Assembly: GCA_900320735.1 (NCBI GenBank)
Contig: ONTJ01000010.1
Span: forward strand, 1-34,797
From: an uncultured Eubacteriales bacterium
Lineage (GTDB): Bacteria; Bacillota_I; Bacilli_A; RF39; UBA660
Reading direction: 5' to 3'
DNA: 34,797 nt
This document shows, piece by piece, positions 8,400-17,262 of this stretch. The translations under genes and the position numbers were made by a program. The notes beneath the pieces were generated by a model. That model made no database searches. It saw only the letters and a program-made list of their open reading frames with translations, and was not told the DNA's origin. Within the stretch, counting starts at the first letter, position 1. Each line of letters begins with the position of its first letter.

Positions 8400-8945
8400 T
8401 TATTTTTTTTGGACATATATTCCTACTTTTTTATATCCATAGTTTTTAGACTTTATTACATCAAAATATTCCTCTTCTATGTTTTGATCCGTATATTCAC
8501 ATACTACTATGGCATTTTTCTTAAGCAATTTTTTTCTATATAACATTTTAAATATTTCTGTTATAACTTTATTATCATATGGTGGATCTAAAAATACAAT
8601 ATTAAATTTAATATGATTGCTTTGATAATAATCAAGCGCATCTATATAATCTTTATTTATTACTTCGCATTTATCTTGTATATTAAATTTGTTTATATTA
8701 TCTTTTATAACTTTGACCGCTAGTTTATTTTTATCATTAAAGTATACTCTCTTAGCTCCATTAGATATTGCCTCTATACCAAGATTACCTGTTCCTGAAA
8801 ATAAATCAAGACATACACTATCTCGTATATAATCTTGTATAATGGCAAACATAGATTCTTTTACTCTATCCATTGTAGGTCTTGTACCATCAATAGTATA
8901 ACCTTTTATTTCTCTTCCCTTTAAACTGCCACTTATAATTTTCAT
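8400..8945 (-). CDS. rsmD: 16S rRNA (guanine966-N2)-methyltransferase RsmD
   Basis: SAM-dependent methyltransferase acting on G966 of 16S rRNA (ylbH in Bacillus). The product is 181 aa, normal length. It shows MKIISGSLKGREI, TRPTMDRVKESMFAII, the SAM motif VCLDLFSGTGNLGIEAISNGA, and the catalytic N6/N2-type motif VFLDPPYD. It follows ylbD-ylbE-ylbF in the Bacillus order, although the intervening ylbG is missing and coaD does not follow. GGTGG precedes the start, and a terminator separates it from ylbF. Confidence 0.95.
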   Translation of the reverse strand: MKIISGSLKGREIKGYTIDGTRPTMDRVKESMFAIIQDYIRDSVCLDLFSGTGNLGIEAISNGAKRVYFNDKNKLAVKVIKDNINKFNIQDKCEVINKDYIDALDYYQSNHIKFNIVFLDPPYDNKVITEIFKMLYRKKLLKKNAIVVCEYTDQNIEEEYFDVIKSKNYGYKKVGIYVQKK

Positions 8946-8960
8946 ATTACCACCAGTTTA

Positions 8961-8990
8961 ATTATAACATAAAAAAATGACTTTAATGAA
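8961..8990 (-). promoter_or_regulatory. rsmD promoter
   Basis: Extended -10 TGT-TATAAT (rc of 8961-8966). The -35 is weak (TTCATT, 18-nt spacer) and falls inside the ylbF terminator hairpin. Confidence 0.6.
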
Positions 8991-8998
8991 GTCATTTT
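8974..8998 (-). terminator. Intrinsic terminator of the ylbDEF unit
   Basis: A 10-bp stem (AAAATGACTT with AAGTCATTTT), 5-nt loop, T7 tail on the minus strand. It overlaps the ylbF stop at 8997-8999. Confidence 0.85.
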
Positions 8999-9308
8999 AT
9001 TTACATTTTATATTATTATCCAAAATACTCAATATTATATTATTTATATTGATTGATAATAATCTTAAATTAGATTGTAGTTTTACATATTCATTGAAAT
9101 CATCAATAGCGAATAATTTTTTTCGTAACGCTATTAGTTCATCATTATATGTATTTGTTAATATATAATTATTTTTATTATCTATAAATTCATTCATTAA
9201 ATTAATATATTCATCATTATTATTTATATTTTTTTGCAATTCTTTCAATCTTATTATTTCATCAGTTTTATCAAGTTTATCTAATATTTTTTTTACTTCA
9301 TTTTTCAT
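8997..9308 (-). CDS. ylbF: YlbF/YmcA-family protein
   Basis: A 103-aa all-helical protein of the Com_YlbF family. In Bacillus, YlbF with YmcA and YaaT forms an Fe-S complex that tunes RNase Y and development (competence, sporulation, biofilm). Visible features: LDKTDEIIRLKELQKNI, then the NLMNEFIDNK region, repeated charged helices and no membrane segment. It is shorter than Bacillus YlbF (about 149 aa), lacking its C-terminal part. The name rests mostly on position after ylbD and ylbE and before rsmD. 8 nt separate it from ylbE. Confidence 0.72.
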   Translation of the reverse strand: MKNEVKKILDKLDKTDEIIRLKELQKNINNNDEYINLMNEFIDNKNNYILTNTYNDELIALRKKLFAIDDFNEYVKLQSNLRLLSININNIILSILDNNIKCK

Positions 9309-9316
9309 ATATTCAC

Positions 9317-9538
9317 CTATTTAAATGCATTCATAAATGTCCTAACTAAATCTAATTTATTTGATATCTCATTTATTTTATCTGCAGTCGTTAATTTATA
9401 TTGTTTTTTCATTTCATCCATTGCATATTTAATCATAGCGGGATTTCTATTTAAGATTTTATACCAATAAGAATTTTCTCTTATATATTTTTGAAGCATG
9501 ACATCATTTTTTATTTTTACTATACATTCTAAATTCAT
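9317..9538 (-). CDS. ylbE: YlbE-like small protein
   Basis: A 73-aa cytoplasmic protein of the YlbE-like family, function unknown. The segment YIRENSYWYKILNRNPAMIKYAMDEMKKQYKLTT matches the family pattern of a short helical protein with RENPYWYRxLxRNP. Its ATG overlaps the ylbD stop by one base (TAATG), so the two are translationally coupled. Confidence 0.78.
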   Translation of the reverse strand: MNLECIVKIKNDVMLQKYIRENSYWYKILNRNPAMIKYAMDEMKKQYKLTTADKINEISNKLDLVRTFMNAFK

Positions 9539-9894
9539 TAATCCTCAAATTTTTTATATAGTGGTCTTGGAATATATGTATCATTTATATTTGGTTCTTC
9601 TTTTGTTATTAGAGATTGTACTAATCCTATTGCTTTAGATATATTTGTTATATTTTTTTGAATTGTATCTAAATCAACTTTTTTAACCATGCTTATTAAA
9701 TCACTTATTGATACATCATTTTTAATATCGGAGTTGTTATCTAAATTTAGATATTTATTCCAAGCATCATCACTTTCACCATATAATGAATATATTTCAA
9801 AAAATTTTTGCCATGTTGCTTCATTGTTTTCAACATATTTTATAAGTTTTGGATGTTTACTAACAAACAATTTAAATTCATCTTTTTTAGACAT
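9538..9894 (-). CDS. ylbD: YlbD-like (putative coat protein family)
   Basis: A 118-aa soluble helical protein. The N-terminus KKDEFKLFVSKHPKLIKYVENNEATWQKFFEIYSLYGE is the YlbD_coat signature; in Bacillus YlbD is described as a putative spore coat protein. The middle carries SISDLISMVKKVDLDTIQKNITNISKAIG. Ribosome binding site AGGTGG at 5-6 nt. It heads the ylbD-ylbE-ylbF block. No terminator is visible between the DUF2207 gene and this gene, so read-through is possible. Whether a spore role applies here is open (see the CotE-like gene at 25905). Confidence 0.78.
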   Translation of the reverse strand: MSKKDEFKLFVSKHPKLIKYVENNEATWQKFFEIYSLYGESDDAWNKYLNLDNNSDIKNDVSISDLISMVKKVDLDTIQKNITNISKAIGLVQSLITKEEPNINDTYIPRPLYKKFED

Positions 9895-9934
9895 GTTACC
9901 ACCTAATATAGTATATGTCTAAATAAATTTTATA

Positions 9935-11683
9935 TTACCAGCTTCCGCCGCCGCCTCCGCCGCCGCCTCCGCCAGAGAATCCACCTCCACCAGAGAATGA
10001 ACCTCCACCAGATGAACCACCATATGATTCATATGGTCTTGAAGACATTGTTCTAGAAGTTGAAGATAATGTTGAAGATAATGATTTAGAAAATTTATCT
10101 ACATTAAATGCTCCAGTATTTATATCATACATACTTCCTACATACCAAGCAGGTGCTGCAATTGCAATAGAGGCAAATTTTTTACTCCATTTATCTGATA
10201 TACCAAGTACATATGCATATGGAAGAATATCATAGAAATAATTTGGATTTTCTTCTACTAGCATTTCTAATTTTTCTTTTTCTACCTTTTCAAGAAAATC
10301 TTTGAATCCTAATATTCTATTATAATATTTAGTTGCATGTTCACTTCTCTTTTTTGTAAATATTAGATATACAATCATCAGTATAATTATTATCCAATAC
10401 ATTACTTTGTATACTGTATATAAATCACTATATTGATATTGTAATCTATATGTAGTAAGAGTAAGTAGTACTGCTCTTAAAAATACTGTAAAAAATGCAA
10501 ATAATATATACAAGAATATACTAACCCCATGAGATGTATTCCATATCTTATGAGTTTTAGAAAGTTGTAAAATTGCAGTCGTTAACGTTGTATAAAATTT
10601 ATCAGTTAAATCTTTCTTTTTTACTATTCCTTCACTATCTGCCTTTTTGAATAATCCATTAAATGTAGTCTTCGCATATTGTGGTTCGGATTCATCAATT
10701 TCTTTTATTTTCTTTAATGAAAATTTATTTTTGCCTTCATCAATTATTTGTAAGTATCCTTTATTTGCAAAGTAAGTTATTAAAGATACAATTTGTTCAT
10801 TAGAAGTATGACCTTTATATAAGTATCCTATCTCAGATGGTAACAAATTATCCGGCACAGTATATTCAGGAACTAATATAAATGAATCTCTTTTACCATA
10901 TTTGAAAAACAAAATTGTACATAATATTATTCCGAACACTGTAAATGCTATTAAGAATATCATAATAATTAATGTTGGATCAATTACTCTTCTTTCGCCT
11001 TTAAAATAACCTTCTGGAAGTTCTATTCTAACTGTCAACCCTTCATATGCATTAAGTGCATTATCAGTTATTCTATCTTTTTGAATTCTACCAACTATTT
11101 CATTATTTTCAATAGTATATTTTACATCTTCATAATATGTTGCACCATGGTATCCCATTGGAAAATTAATTTTTGTTTGATCAAATTCCTTTGGCATAAC
11201 TATCCTAAATTCAACATTTTTGATATTTGTATCCCATTGTGTACCGATTATATTATAATAAAGTTCATCATACTTATCAATATTATCATCACCAAAATCA
11301 TAATCATATTCAATTATATATCTCTTAGGTCCTATAATTGTCTTATATGCATCGCCTATTTTTAGAATATATGTTTCATTTTCATATGTTTTGGTATAAG
11401 ATTCATATAATACATTAATATTTTTTAATTTAGCTTTATTTTTTGTATTAAAATCATTTCTCACAAAATTATTAACAACAGGTATTTTTCTAAAAATACC
11501 ATGTCTTTGTTCTTTAAAATTAACATCTATTATTTCTCTAACATTTAACACATTATTTTCATTAACATTTATATCTACCGTATATTTTTCTATTTCATAA
11601 CCATAATCTTGCGCATGCACATTAAGTGGCATTGTTAGAAATAGAAAAAAAGATATAAAAAGTATAGCTATTTTCTTTTTCAT
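9935..11683 (-). CDS. DUF2207 membrane protein with Gly-rich C-terminus
   Basis: A 582-aa secreted or anchored protein of the DUF2207 family, function unknown. Layout: signal peptide about 1-24 (cut after NVHA); extracytoplasmic beta-rich domain beginning YEIEKYTVDINVNENNVLNVREIIDVNF; a membrane helix near 234-258; a cytoplasmic winged-helix-like stretch (LPSEIGYLYKGHTSNEQIVSLITYFANKGYLQI); two more helices near 385-440; and a Gly/Ser-rich tail ending GGGGSW, typical of the family. Ribosome binding site GAGGAG. It lies 17 nt after lemA, a common pairing that suggests a joint membrane function. Confidence 0.92.
   Translation of the reverse strand: MKKKIAILFISFFLFLTMPLNVHAQDYGYEIEKYTVDINVNENNVLNVREIIDVNFKEQRHGIFRKIPVVNNFVRNDFNTKNKAKLKNINVLYESYTKTYENETYILKIGDAYKTIIGPKRYIIEYDYDFGDDNIDKYDELYYNIIGTQWDTNIKNVEFRIVMPKEFDQTKINFPMGYHGATYYEDVKYTIENNEIVGRIQKDRITDNALNAYEGLTVRIELPEGYFKGERRVIDPTLIIMIFLIAFTVFGIILCTILFFKYGKRDSFILVPEYTVPDNLLPSEIGYLYKGHTSNEQIVSLITYFANKGYLQIIDEGKNKFSLKKIKEIDESEPQYAKTTFNGLFKKADSEGIVKKKDLTDKFYTTLTTAILQLSKTHKIWNTSHGVSIFLYILFAFFTVFLRAVLLTLTTYRLQYQYSDLYTVYKVMYWIIIILMIVYLIFTKKRSEHATKYYNRILGFKDFLEKVEKEKLEMLVEENPNYFYDILPYAYVLGISDKWSKKFASIAIAAPAWYVGSMYDINTGAFNVDKFSKSLSSTLSSTSRTMSSRPYESYGGSSGGGSFSGGGGFSGGGGGGGGGGSW
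9941..10012 (-). repeat. GC-rich Gly-codon microrepeat
   Basis: On the plus strand, runs of GCC and TCC triplets encode the poly-Gly tail of the DUF2207 protein. It is the most GC-rich stretch in an otherwise AT-rich window and, being triplet-based, could vary in length. Confidence 0.85.
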
Positions 11684-11700
11684 ATCTTTACTCCTCTTTA

Positions 11701-12255
11701 TTATTTTTCAAAATTTGGAACAACATTTTGTCTTTGTTCTTCACTAGCTTCGTACATTTTCATTGCTCTATAACCCATTATATTAGCAACTATGTTTGCT
11801 GGTATTACTATTATAGCTGTATTATAAATTTTAACAGCTGCATTATAGTATCTTCTAGCAGCTACTAATTCTTGATTTAATGTTGCAATTTGATCTTCTA
11901 ATTTAACGAAGCTTTGATCAACTTTTAAATCTGGATAAGCTTCTGATAATGCAAATAATTTACTTATTGCATTTGTAAGTTCATTATCTGCTTCTACTTT
12001 TTCATCAATTGTTTGAGCACCAAGTCCTTTAGCTCTTGCATTAATTACATTTACTAAAATATCATTTTCTGCTCCTACATGTCCTTTGATTGTTCCTACC
12101 ATTGAATTAATTGCATCAAATCTTTGTGTTAGGTATACATCAACATCAGCAAATGCTGCTTCTGCACTCATTTTCTTTCTTGCTAATGAGTTAGCTGTAG
12201 CGATGAACCATAATACTAATAATACAACGATACCAATTACTATCATCCAAACCAT
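11701..12255 (-). CDS. lemA: LemA family protein
   Basis: A 184-aa protein with one N-terminal membrane helix (VWMIVIGIVVLLVLWFIATANSL) and a long helical cytoplasmic part. Family hallmarks: ANSLARKKMSAEAAFADVDVYLTQRFDAI, then a helical bundle and AARRYYNAAVKIYNTAI, and the end AMKMYEASEEQRQNVVPNFEK. Function in bacteria is not settled. Ribosome binding site AGGAGAG. It is the first gene of a two-gene unit with DUF2207, under its own promoter. Confidence 0.95.
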   Translation of the reverse strand: MVWMIVIGIVVLLVLWFIATANSLARKKMSAEAAFADVDVYLTQRFDAINSMVGTIKGHVGAENDILVNVINARAKGLGAQTIDEKVEADNELTNAISKLFALSEAYPDLKVDQSFVKLEDQIATLNQELVAARRYYNAAVKIYNTAIIVIPANIVANIMGYRAMKMYEASEEQRQNVVPNFEK

Positions 12256-12282
12256 TTTATCTTCTCTCCTTTACTAATTAAT

Positions 12283-12311
12283 ATTATATATTATATTTTT
12301 TTATAAGTAAA
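12283..12311 (-). promoter_or_regulatory. lemA promoter
   Basis: TTTACT (rc of 12306-12311), 17-nt spacer, TATAAT (rc of 12283-12288). The intergenic region is extremely AT-rich; a second TATAAT overlaps the spacer at 12290-12295. Confidence 0.7.
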
Positions 12312-12346
12312 TTATTTATTAAAATAATTTTTCTTTTTTACATTTA

Positions 12347-14887
12347 TTATTCTAATATTTCAAAGTCATCTAAAAAATCATCTATAGTAAGCATTTTATC
12401 ATCAATTTCTTTCAAAGACACTTCTTCTTTTTTAATTTCTTCTACTATTTCAGGTTCTTCTATATCATTTTTTGATTGTAATTCAAGTTCCATAAAAATA
12501 TCTTTTATTTTAACTTTTGATACATTTGAACCTGTTGAATGTCTATCATTTATAGGAATTTCAGAATTTTTTAGCATATTAATTCCATTGAGAGTTACAA
12601 TTCCAAATTTATCTTTAGAATTTGATATAAATACTTTAGTTATCTTATGTGGATTAGTTTTAACTTCTCTAATAATTAAAATTCCTCTTCTTGCACGAGA
12701 TGATTTTTCAAGTTCTTCTATTTTTACTCTTTTTGCTGTCATTTTATTTGTAAATATTGTAATATATTCATCATTCATATTGAACAATTGGCCGCTTACT
12801 ACTTTATCATCTTTTAGTTTAATAGACTTAACACCAGATGATTTAAGACCTGTGATTGGAACTTCAGAAGTACTATACCAAAGCGAATATCCCTCATCAG
12901 TTACTATTAATACTTCTTTATTGTTTGAATCCGTTACACCTACTACTTTATCGTCATCTTTTAATTTAATAGCCATAATCTCTTTTGTATATCTAGATAC
13001 CTTAAATTCAGATAAATTTGTTTTCTTTATCATACCATCTCTAGTAAACATTGTTATTACAGTGTTTTTTTCAAAATCAATAACTGGAATTGATGAAACT
13101 ATGTTTTCTTCTGATTTCATTGTTATTAAATTACTAACATGTTTACCCAAATCTTTCCATTTTAAATCAGGAAGTTCATATACTGGTATATATAAGTAAT
13201 TACCTAAATCTGTAAATAGGAGTATATAATCTAGTGTATTTAATTCATATAGTCCTATTACATAATCATTTTCTTTTAATGCAATATCATCTATATTAGA
13301 AGATGAATAACTTTTCTTGGATACTCTTTTTACATATCCTTCGTTAGTAACAACTACAATAACATCTTCTTTTGGTATCATACTTATAGTATCTATCTTA
13401 ATTTCAGTAACTTCATCTTTTATTTCTGTTTTTCTTTCAGTAGCATATTCTTTTTTAACTTCAAGAAGTTCTTTCTTCATTTGACGAAGTAATACTTTTT
13501 TATCATTCAAAACTGACTCTAAGAATGAAATTATTTTTTCTAAAGTTGCTTTTTCTTCTTCTAACATAACTACATCTGTATTGGTTAGTCTATACAATTT
13601 CATATCTACTATAGCAGTTGCCTGTTCTTTAGAAAATTCAAATTCACTTACTAAATTTTCAATAGCATCTTGTCTATTTTTACTTTTTCGAATACATGCG
13701 ATTACCTCATCAAGTATACTCATAGCTTTTAAATATCCATCTACTATATGCATTCTCATTTTTGCATGTTCAAGATCAAATCTACTTCTTCTTGTTATTA
13801 CTTCTATCTGATGAGCAATATATGCATCTAGTATTTCCAAAATACCTACTAATTTTGGTCTTCTATTTACTATTGCAATCATGTTAAATGAATATGATAC
13901 TTGCATTTCAGTATTCTTAAGTAAATAATTTAATATAAGTTCACTATTAGCATCCTTTTTTAAATCAATTGCAATTCTAAGATCTCCTCTTGCTGTTTCA
14001 TCTCTTGCATCAACTATTCCATCTATTTTTTTCTCTATCCTTATATCGTTTATTTTTTTTACTAAATTAGCTTTATTTACTTCAAATGGAATTTCTGTAA
14101 TTATTATTTGATGAATATTTTTTTCCTTAATAATTTCATACTTACATTTAATATTTATTTTGCCTTTTCCTGTTTTGTAAGCTTCTTCAATTTCCTTTTT
14201 ACCTTCTACTATTGCCCCTGTTGGAAAGTCGGGACCCTTTATTATTTCAAAAATTTCTTCAAAATTAGAATTTGGTTTTTCAATTCTTTTTACAGTTGCA
14301 TCTATTACTTCACCTAAATTATGAGGTGGAATATTAGTCGCATACCCAGCAGATATACCTGTTGAACCATTTACAAGTAAATTTGGAAATTTACATGGAA
14401 GTACAGTAGGTTCTAACCTAGTATCATCATAGTTAGGAGCCATATTTACTGTATCTTTTTCTATATCTTTAAGTAGTTCATTGCTTATCTTAGAAAGCCT
14501 AGCTTCTGTATAACGCATTGCTGCTGCGGAATCTCCATCCATCGAACCATTATTACCATGCATGTCAATATAAGGAGTATTTTGCTTCCAATCTTGACTC
14601 ATTCTTACCATCGCATCATATATTGATGAATCTCCATGGGGATGGTAATTACCCATTATCTCACCAACAGCTTTTGCACTCTTTCTATATTTTTTATCAA
14701 ATGTATTCTTACTTTCATACATTCCATATAGAATTCTTCTTTGTACAGGTTTAAGACCATCTCTCACATCAGGAAGTGCTCTATCTTGAATTATTTCTTT
14801 TGCATAAGATGCAAATCTATCACCCATAATTTCTTCAAGTGCATAATCATGTATTTTTTCAACTATTGTTTTTTCTTTCTTAGCCAT
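12347..14887 (-). CDS. parC: DNA topoisomerase IV subunit A
   Basis: Breakage-reunion subunit of topoisomerase IV, which decatenates daughter chromosomes. About 846 aa from the ATG at 14887, which has AGGAGG 7 nt upstream; a GTG 6 nt earlier lies too close to that site. It has LPDVRDGLKPVQRRILYGMY near 39, the quinolone-region sequence HPHGDSSIYDAMVRMSQDWK, and AAAMRYTEARLS with the catalytic Tyr. The ParC-type GNNGSMDGDSAAAM separates it from GyrA. The C-terminal half is a beta-pinwheel of repeated blades (VVVVTNEGYVKRVSKKSY, VITMFTRDGMIKKTNLSEF). Ser and Asp stand at the usual quinolone-contact positions. It lies 11 nt after parE. Confidence 0.96.
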   Translation of the reverse strand: MAKKEKTIVEKIHDYALEEIMGDRFASYAKEIIQDRALPDVRDGLKPVQRRILYGMYESKNTFDKKYRKSAKAVGEIMGNYHPHGDSSIYDAMVRMSQDWKQNTPYIDMHGNNGSMDGDSAAAMRYTEARLSKISNELLKDIEKDTVNMAPNYDDTRLEPTVLPCKFPNLLVNGSTGISAGYATNIPPHNLGEVIDATVKRIEKPNSNFEEIFEIIKGPDFPTGAIVEGKKEIEEAYKTGKGKINIKCKYEIIKEKNIHQIIITEIPFEVNKANLVKKINDIRIEKKIDGIVDARDETARGDLRIAIDLKKDANSELILNYLLKNTEMQVSYSFNMIAIVNRRPKLVGILEILDAYIAHQIEVITRRSRFDLEHAKMRMHIVDGYLKAMSILDEVIACIRKSKNRQDAIENLVSEFEFSKEQATAIVDMKLYRLTNTDVVMLEEEKATLEKIISFLESVLNDKKVLLRQMKKELLEVKKEYATERKTEIKDEVTEIKIDTISMIPKEDVIVVVTNEGYVKRVSKKSYSSSNIDDIALKENDYVIGLYELNTLDYILLFTDLGNYLYIPVYELPDLKWKDLGKHVSNLITMKSEENIVSSIPVIDFEKNTVITMFTRDGMIKKTNLSEFKVSRYTKEIMAIKLKDDDKVVGVTDSNNKEVLIVTDEGYSLWYSTSEVPITGLKSSGVKSIKLKDDKVVSGQLFNMNDEYITIFTNKMTAKRVKIEELEKSSRARRGILIIREVKTNPHKITKVFISNSKDKFGIVTLNGINMLKNSEIPINDRHSTGSNVSKVKIKDIFMELELQSKNDIEEPEIVEEIKKEEVSLKEIDDKMLTIDDFLDDFEILE

Positions 14888-14898
14888 AAGCACACCTC

Positions 14899-16800
14899 CT
14901 ATATTCTATAATTGTCTTCTAAAGAAAACTCTACATTCTCTTCAATCCAATCTTTTCTTGGTTCTACTGCATCACCCATAAGTACAGATACTCTTTTTTC
15001 AGCTAGAAGAGCATCTTCAATTTTTACTCTTATAAGTAATCTATTTTCTGGATCCATAGTTGTTTCCCATAATTGATTTGCATCCATTTCACCAAGACCT
15101 TTATATCTTTGAATATCAGTAGGCTTTTTGTTTTTAGTATATTCTCTTAATTCTTCATCATTATATGCATATATAGTTTCACCTTTTGAAAAATCTATTT
15201 TATAAAGTGGTGGTGTTGCTATATAAAGTCTACCTGATTCTATAAGTGGTTTCATGTATCTATAAAAGAATGTGATTAAAAGTACTTGGATATGTGAACC
15301 ATCTACATCGGCATCGGTCATTATTATTATTTTATTATAATTACAATCATCTATATCAAAATCAGAGCCTACACCGGCACCTATTGTATATATAAGTGTA
15401 TTTATTTCTGCATTTTTATATGCCTCTTCTATCTTAGCTTTTTCAGTATTTAAAACTTTACCACGAAGAGGAAGTATTGCTTGATATGCTCTATCTCTTC
15501 CTGTTTTAGCACTACCTCCAGCAGAATCACCCTCAACTATAAAAAGTTCATTTTTTGATGGATCTTTCTTCTGAGCTGGCGCTAATTTATCGGATATATT
15601 TTTTTCCTTTTTAGTGCCCTTTTCTTTTCTTGCTTCATCTCTTGCTTTTCTTGCAGCTTCTCTTGCAAGTTTTCCTTTTAACGCTTTTGATAATATATTT
15701 ACTGCAGTTTCTTTATTTTCTTCTAAATAATATTTTAATTTTTCAGTAACAATATTTTCAACGACTGTTTTTGCAATTGGAGTACCTAGTTTGCCTTTTG
15801 TTTGTCCTTCAAACTGAAGTAAAGCTTCAGGTATTCTAAGTGAAATTATTGCAGTTAAACCTTCCCTAACATCACTACCATCAAAATTTTTATCTTTTGA
15901 TTTTAAATATCCATTTTCTTTTGCATATTCATTAAATACTTTTGTTAATGCAGTTTTAAATCCAACTTCATGAGAACCTCCATCAGCTGTTTTAACATTA
16001 TTAACAAATGATATAATATTTTCATTATAAGTATCATTATATTGCATTGCAATTTCTACTTCTATTTTGTCTTTTTCTCCTTTAAAATTAAAAACATTGT
16101 TTAAAGTAGTCTTTCCTTCATTCAAATATTCTACAAAAGATTTTACTCCATTGTCATAATGATATGTTACATCTTTTTTATCTTCTTCATCAACTATTTG
16201 TACTGTTAATCCCTTAAGTAAGAATGCATCTTCTTGCATTCTTTCACAAATAGTAGTGAAAGAAAAATTAGTTGTAGAGAAAATAGTGTCATCCGGCATA
16301 AATCTAACTGTAGTACCTGTTTTATTTGTAGTTCCTACTTTTTTAAGTGGTGAGTCTACTTCACCACCATTTTTAAAGCTAATGGTATATTCTCCTCCAT
16401 CTCTTTTGGAAGTTACTATCATCCATTTTGAAAGTGCATTAACTACAGAGGCACCAACACCATGTAAACCTCCAGATACTTTATAATTACCTTCTTCAAA
16501 TTTACCACCTGCATGAAGTACTGTATATATTACCTCAACAGTTGATTTACCTGATTCATGTTTACCTACTGGAACACCTCTTCCATCATCAGAAACTGAA
16601 ACCGAACCGTCAGAATGAAGTATAATTTTAATAAACTTTCCATAACCATTCATCACTTCATCAATAGAATTATCTACAAGTTCCCAAATTAAATGATGCA
16701 GTCCTCTTTTATCAGTTGAACCTATATACATACCAGGTCGCTTTCTTACCGCTTCTAATCCCTCTAATATCTTTATCGATTTCTCATTATATTCTGCCAT
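14899..16800 (-). CDS. parE: DNA topoisomerase IV subunit B
   Basis: ATPase subunit of topoisomerase IV. 633 aa from the ATG at 16800 (MAEYNEKSIKILEGLEAVRKRPGMYIGST), preceded by AGAGGTG; the frame extends 8 codons upstream without support. GHKL ATPase motifs: ELVDNSIDE, DDGRGVPVG, SGGLHGVGASVVNALS. Transducer: LLQFEGQTKGKLGTP. TOPRIM: FIVEGDSAGGSAKTGRDR, DADVDGSHI. The LLQFEGQTKGKLGT and SAKTGRDRAYQAILPLRGKVLN forms are ParE-like rather than GyrB-like. First gene of parE-parC with its own promoter. Confidence 0.95.
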   Translation of the reverse strand: MAEYNEKSIKILEGLEAVRKRPGMYIGSTDKRGLHHLIWELVDNSIDEVMNGYGKFIKIILHSDGSVSVSDDGRGVPVGKHESGKSTVEVIYTVLHAGGKFEEGNYKVSGGLHGVGASVVNALSKWMIVTSKRDGGEYTISFKNGGEVDSPLKKVGTTNKTGTTVRFMPDDTIFSTTNFSFTTICERMQEDAFLLKGLTVQIVDEEDKKDVTYHYDNGVKSFVEYLNEGKTTLNNVFNFKGEKDKIEVEIAMQYNDTYNENIISFVNNVKTADGGSHEVGFKTALTKVFNEYAKENGYLKSKDKNFDGSDVREGLTAIISLRIPEALLQFEGQTKGKLGTPIAKTVVENIVTEKLKYYLEENKETAVNILSKALKGKLAREAARKARDEARKEKGTKKEKNISDKLAPAQKKDPSKNELFIVEGDSAGGSAKTGRDRAYQAILPLRGKVLNTEKAKIEEAYKNAEINTLIYTIGAGVGSDFDIDDCNYNKIIIMTDADVDGSHIQVLLITFFYRYMKPLIESGRLYIATPPLYKIDFSKGETIYAYNDEELREYTKNKKPTDIQRYKGLGEMDANQLWETTMDPENRLLIRVKIEDALLAEKRVSVLMGDAVEPRKDWIEENVEFSLEDNYRI

Positions 16801-16832
16801 GATAACACCTCTTATATTATTCACTATTTGTA

Positions 16833-16862
16833 ATTATACCATATAAATTAAAGGCAAAACAA
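16833..16862 (-). promoter_or_regulatory. parE-parC promoter
   Basis: TTGTTT (rc of 16857-16862), 18-nt spacer, TGG-TATAAT extended -10 (rc of 16833-16838). Confidence 0.72.
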
Positions 16863-16893
16863 GGTTATTTTACATTTTATTGTAAATAAAAAA

Positions 16894-16913
16894 AAGAAAT
16901 ATTTCTATTTCTT
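16894..16913 (-). terminator. Intrinsic terminator of the short pilin-like gene
   Basis: A 7-bp stem (AAGAAAT with ATTTCTT), 6-nt loop and T run on the minus strand. It overlaps the stop at 16912-16914. Confidence 0.75.
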
Positions 16914-17187
16914 AATCTTCAATTATTCCTTTTATACTATCAAGTGCACAATTTACGTCATTACAATCAAGTCTCGTTTGACTATTATTATAAAATACAT
17001 CTGATGCTTTATTTTTTCTATTTTTACTTTCAAAGTCGTCTTCGATTTTATTAACTATTTGACTTTTTATTTTATTATTTAACTTAGATGAATTATTTAA
17101 TGTAAATATTAAGATACCCATCACTAACAAAAAAAGCACTAAAATACTAAATAATATAAATGATGTTGCAAAACCTTTATTATTCAT
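16912..17187 (-). CDS. Short pilin-like membrane-anchored protein
   Basis: A 91-aa protein I cannot assign to a named family. MNNKG|FATSFILFSILVLFLLVMGILIF resembles a type IV prepilin leader followed by a hydrophobic helix, but mature position 5 is Phe rather than Glu, as in some ComGG/PilX-like minor components. The rest is polar, with a Cys pair (LDCNDVNCALD) near the C-terminus. Ribosome binding site AAGGTGAG. It has its own promoter and terminator. It could be a minor pseudopilin or an unrelated bitopic protein. Confidence 0.68.
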   Translation of the reverse strand: MNNKGFATSFILFSILVLFLLVMGILIFTLNNSSKLNNKIKSQIVNKIEDDFESKNRKNKASDVFYNNSQTRLDCNDVNCALDSIKGIIED

Positions 17188-17204
17188 ATTCTCACCTTAA
17201 AACA

Positions 17205-17233
17205 AATATATCATATATATATAATTTATTCAA
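17205..17233 (-). promoter_or_regulatory. Promoter of the short pilin-like gene
   Basis: TTGAAT (rc of 17228-17233), 17-nt spacer, TGA-TATATT extended -10 (rc of 17205-17210). Confidence 0.7.
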
Positions 17234-17238
17234 GATAA

Positions 17239-17262
17239 AAAACAATGGTTTAACATTGTTTT
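17239..17262 (-). terminator. Intrinsic terminator of ppaC
   Basis: A 9-bp stem (AAAACAATG with CATTGTTTT), 6-nt loop and T6 tail on the minus strand. It abuts the ppaC stop at 17262-17264. Confidence 0.85.

Noticed and set aside
12299-12340. Terminator between parC and lemA
   Set aside because: Only loose AT-rich pairing without a clean stem and T run; the lemA promoter explains the region better.
12588-13199. A 203-codon open frame on the plus strand
   Set aside because: It is antisense to the parC beta-pinwheel, lacks a ribosome binding site, and is explained by biased codons in the real gene.
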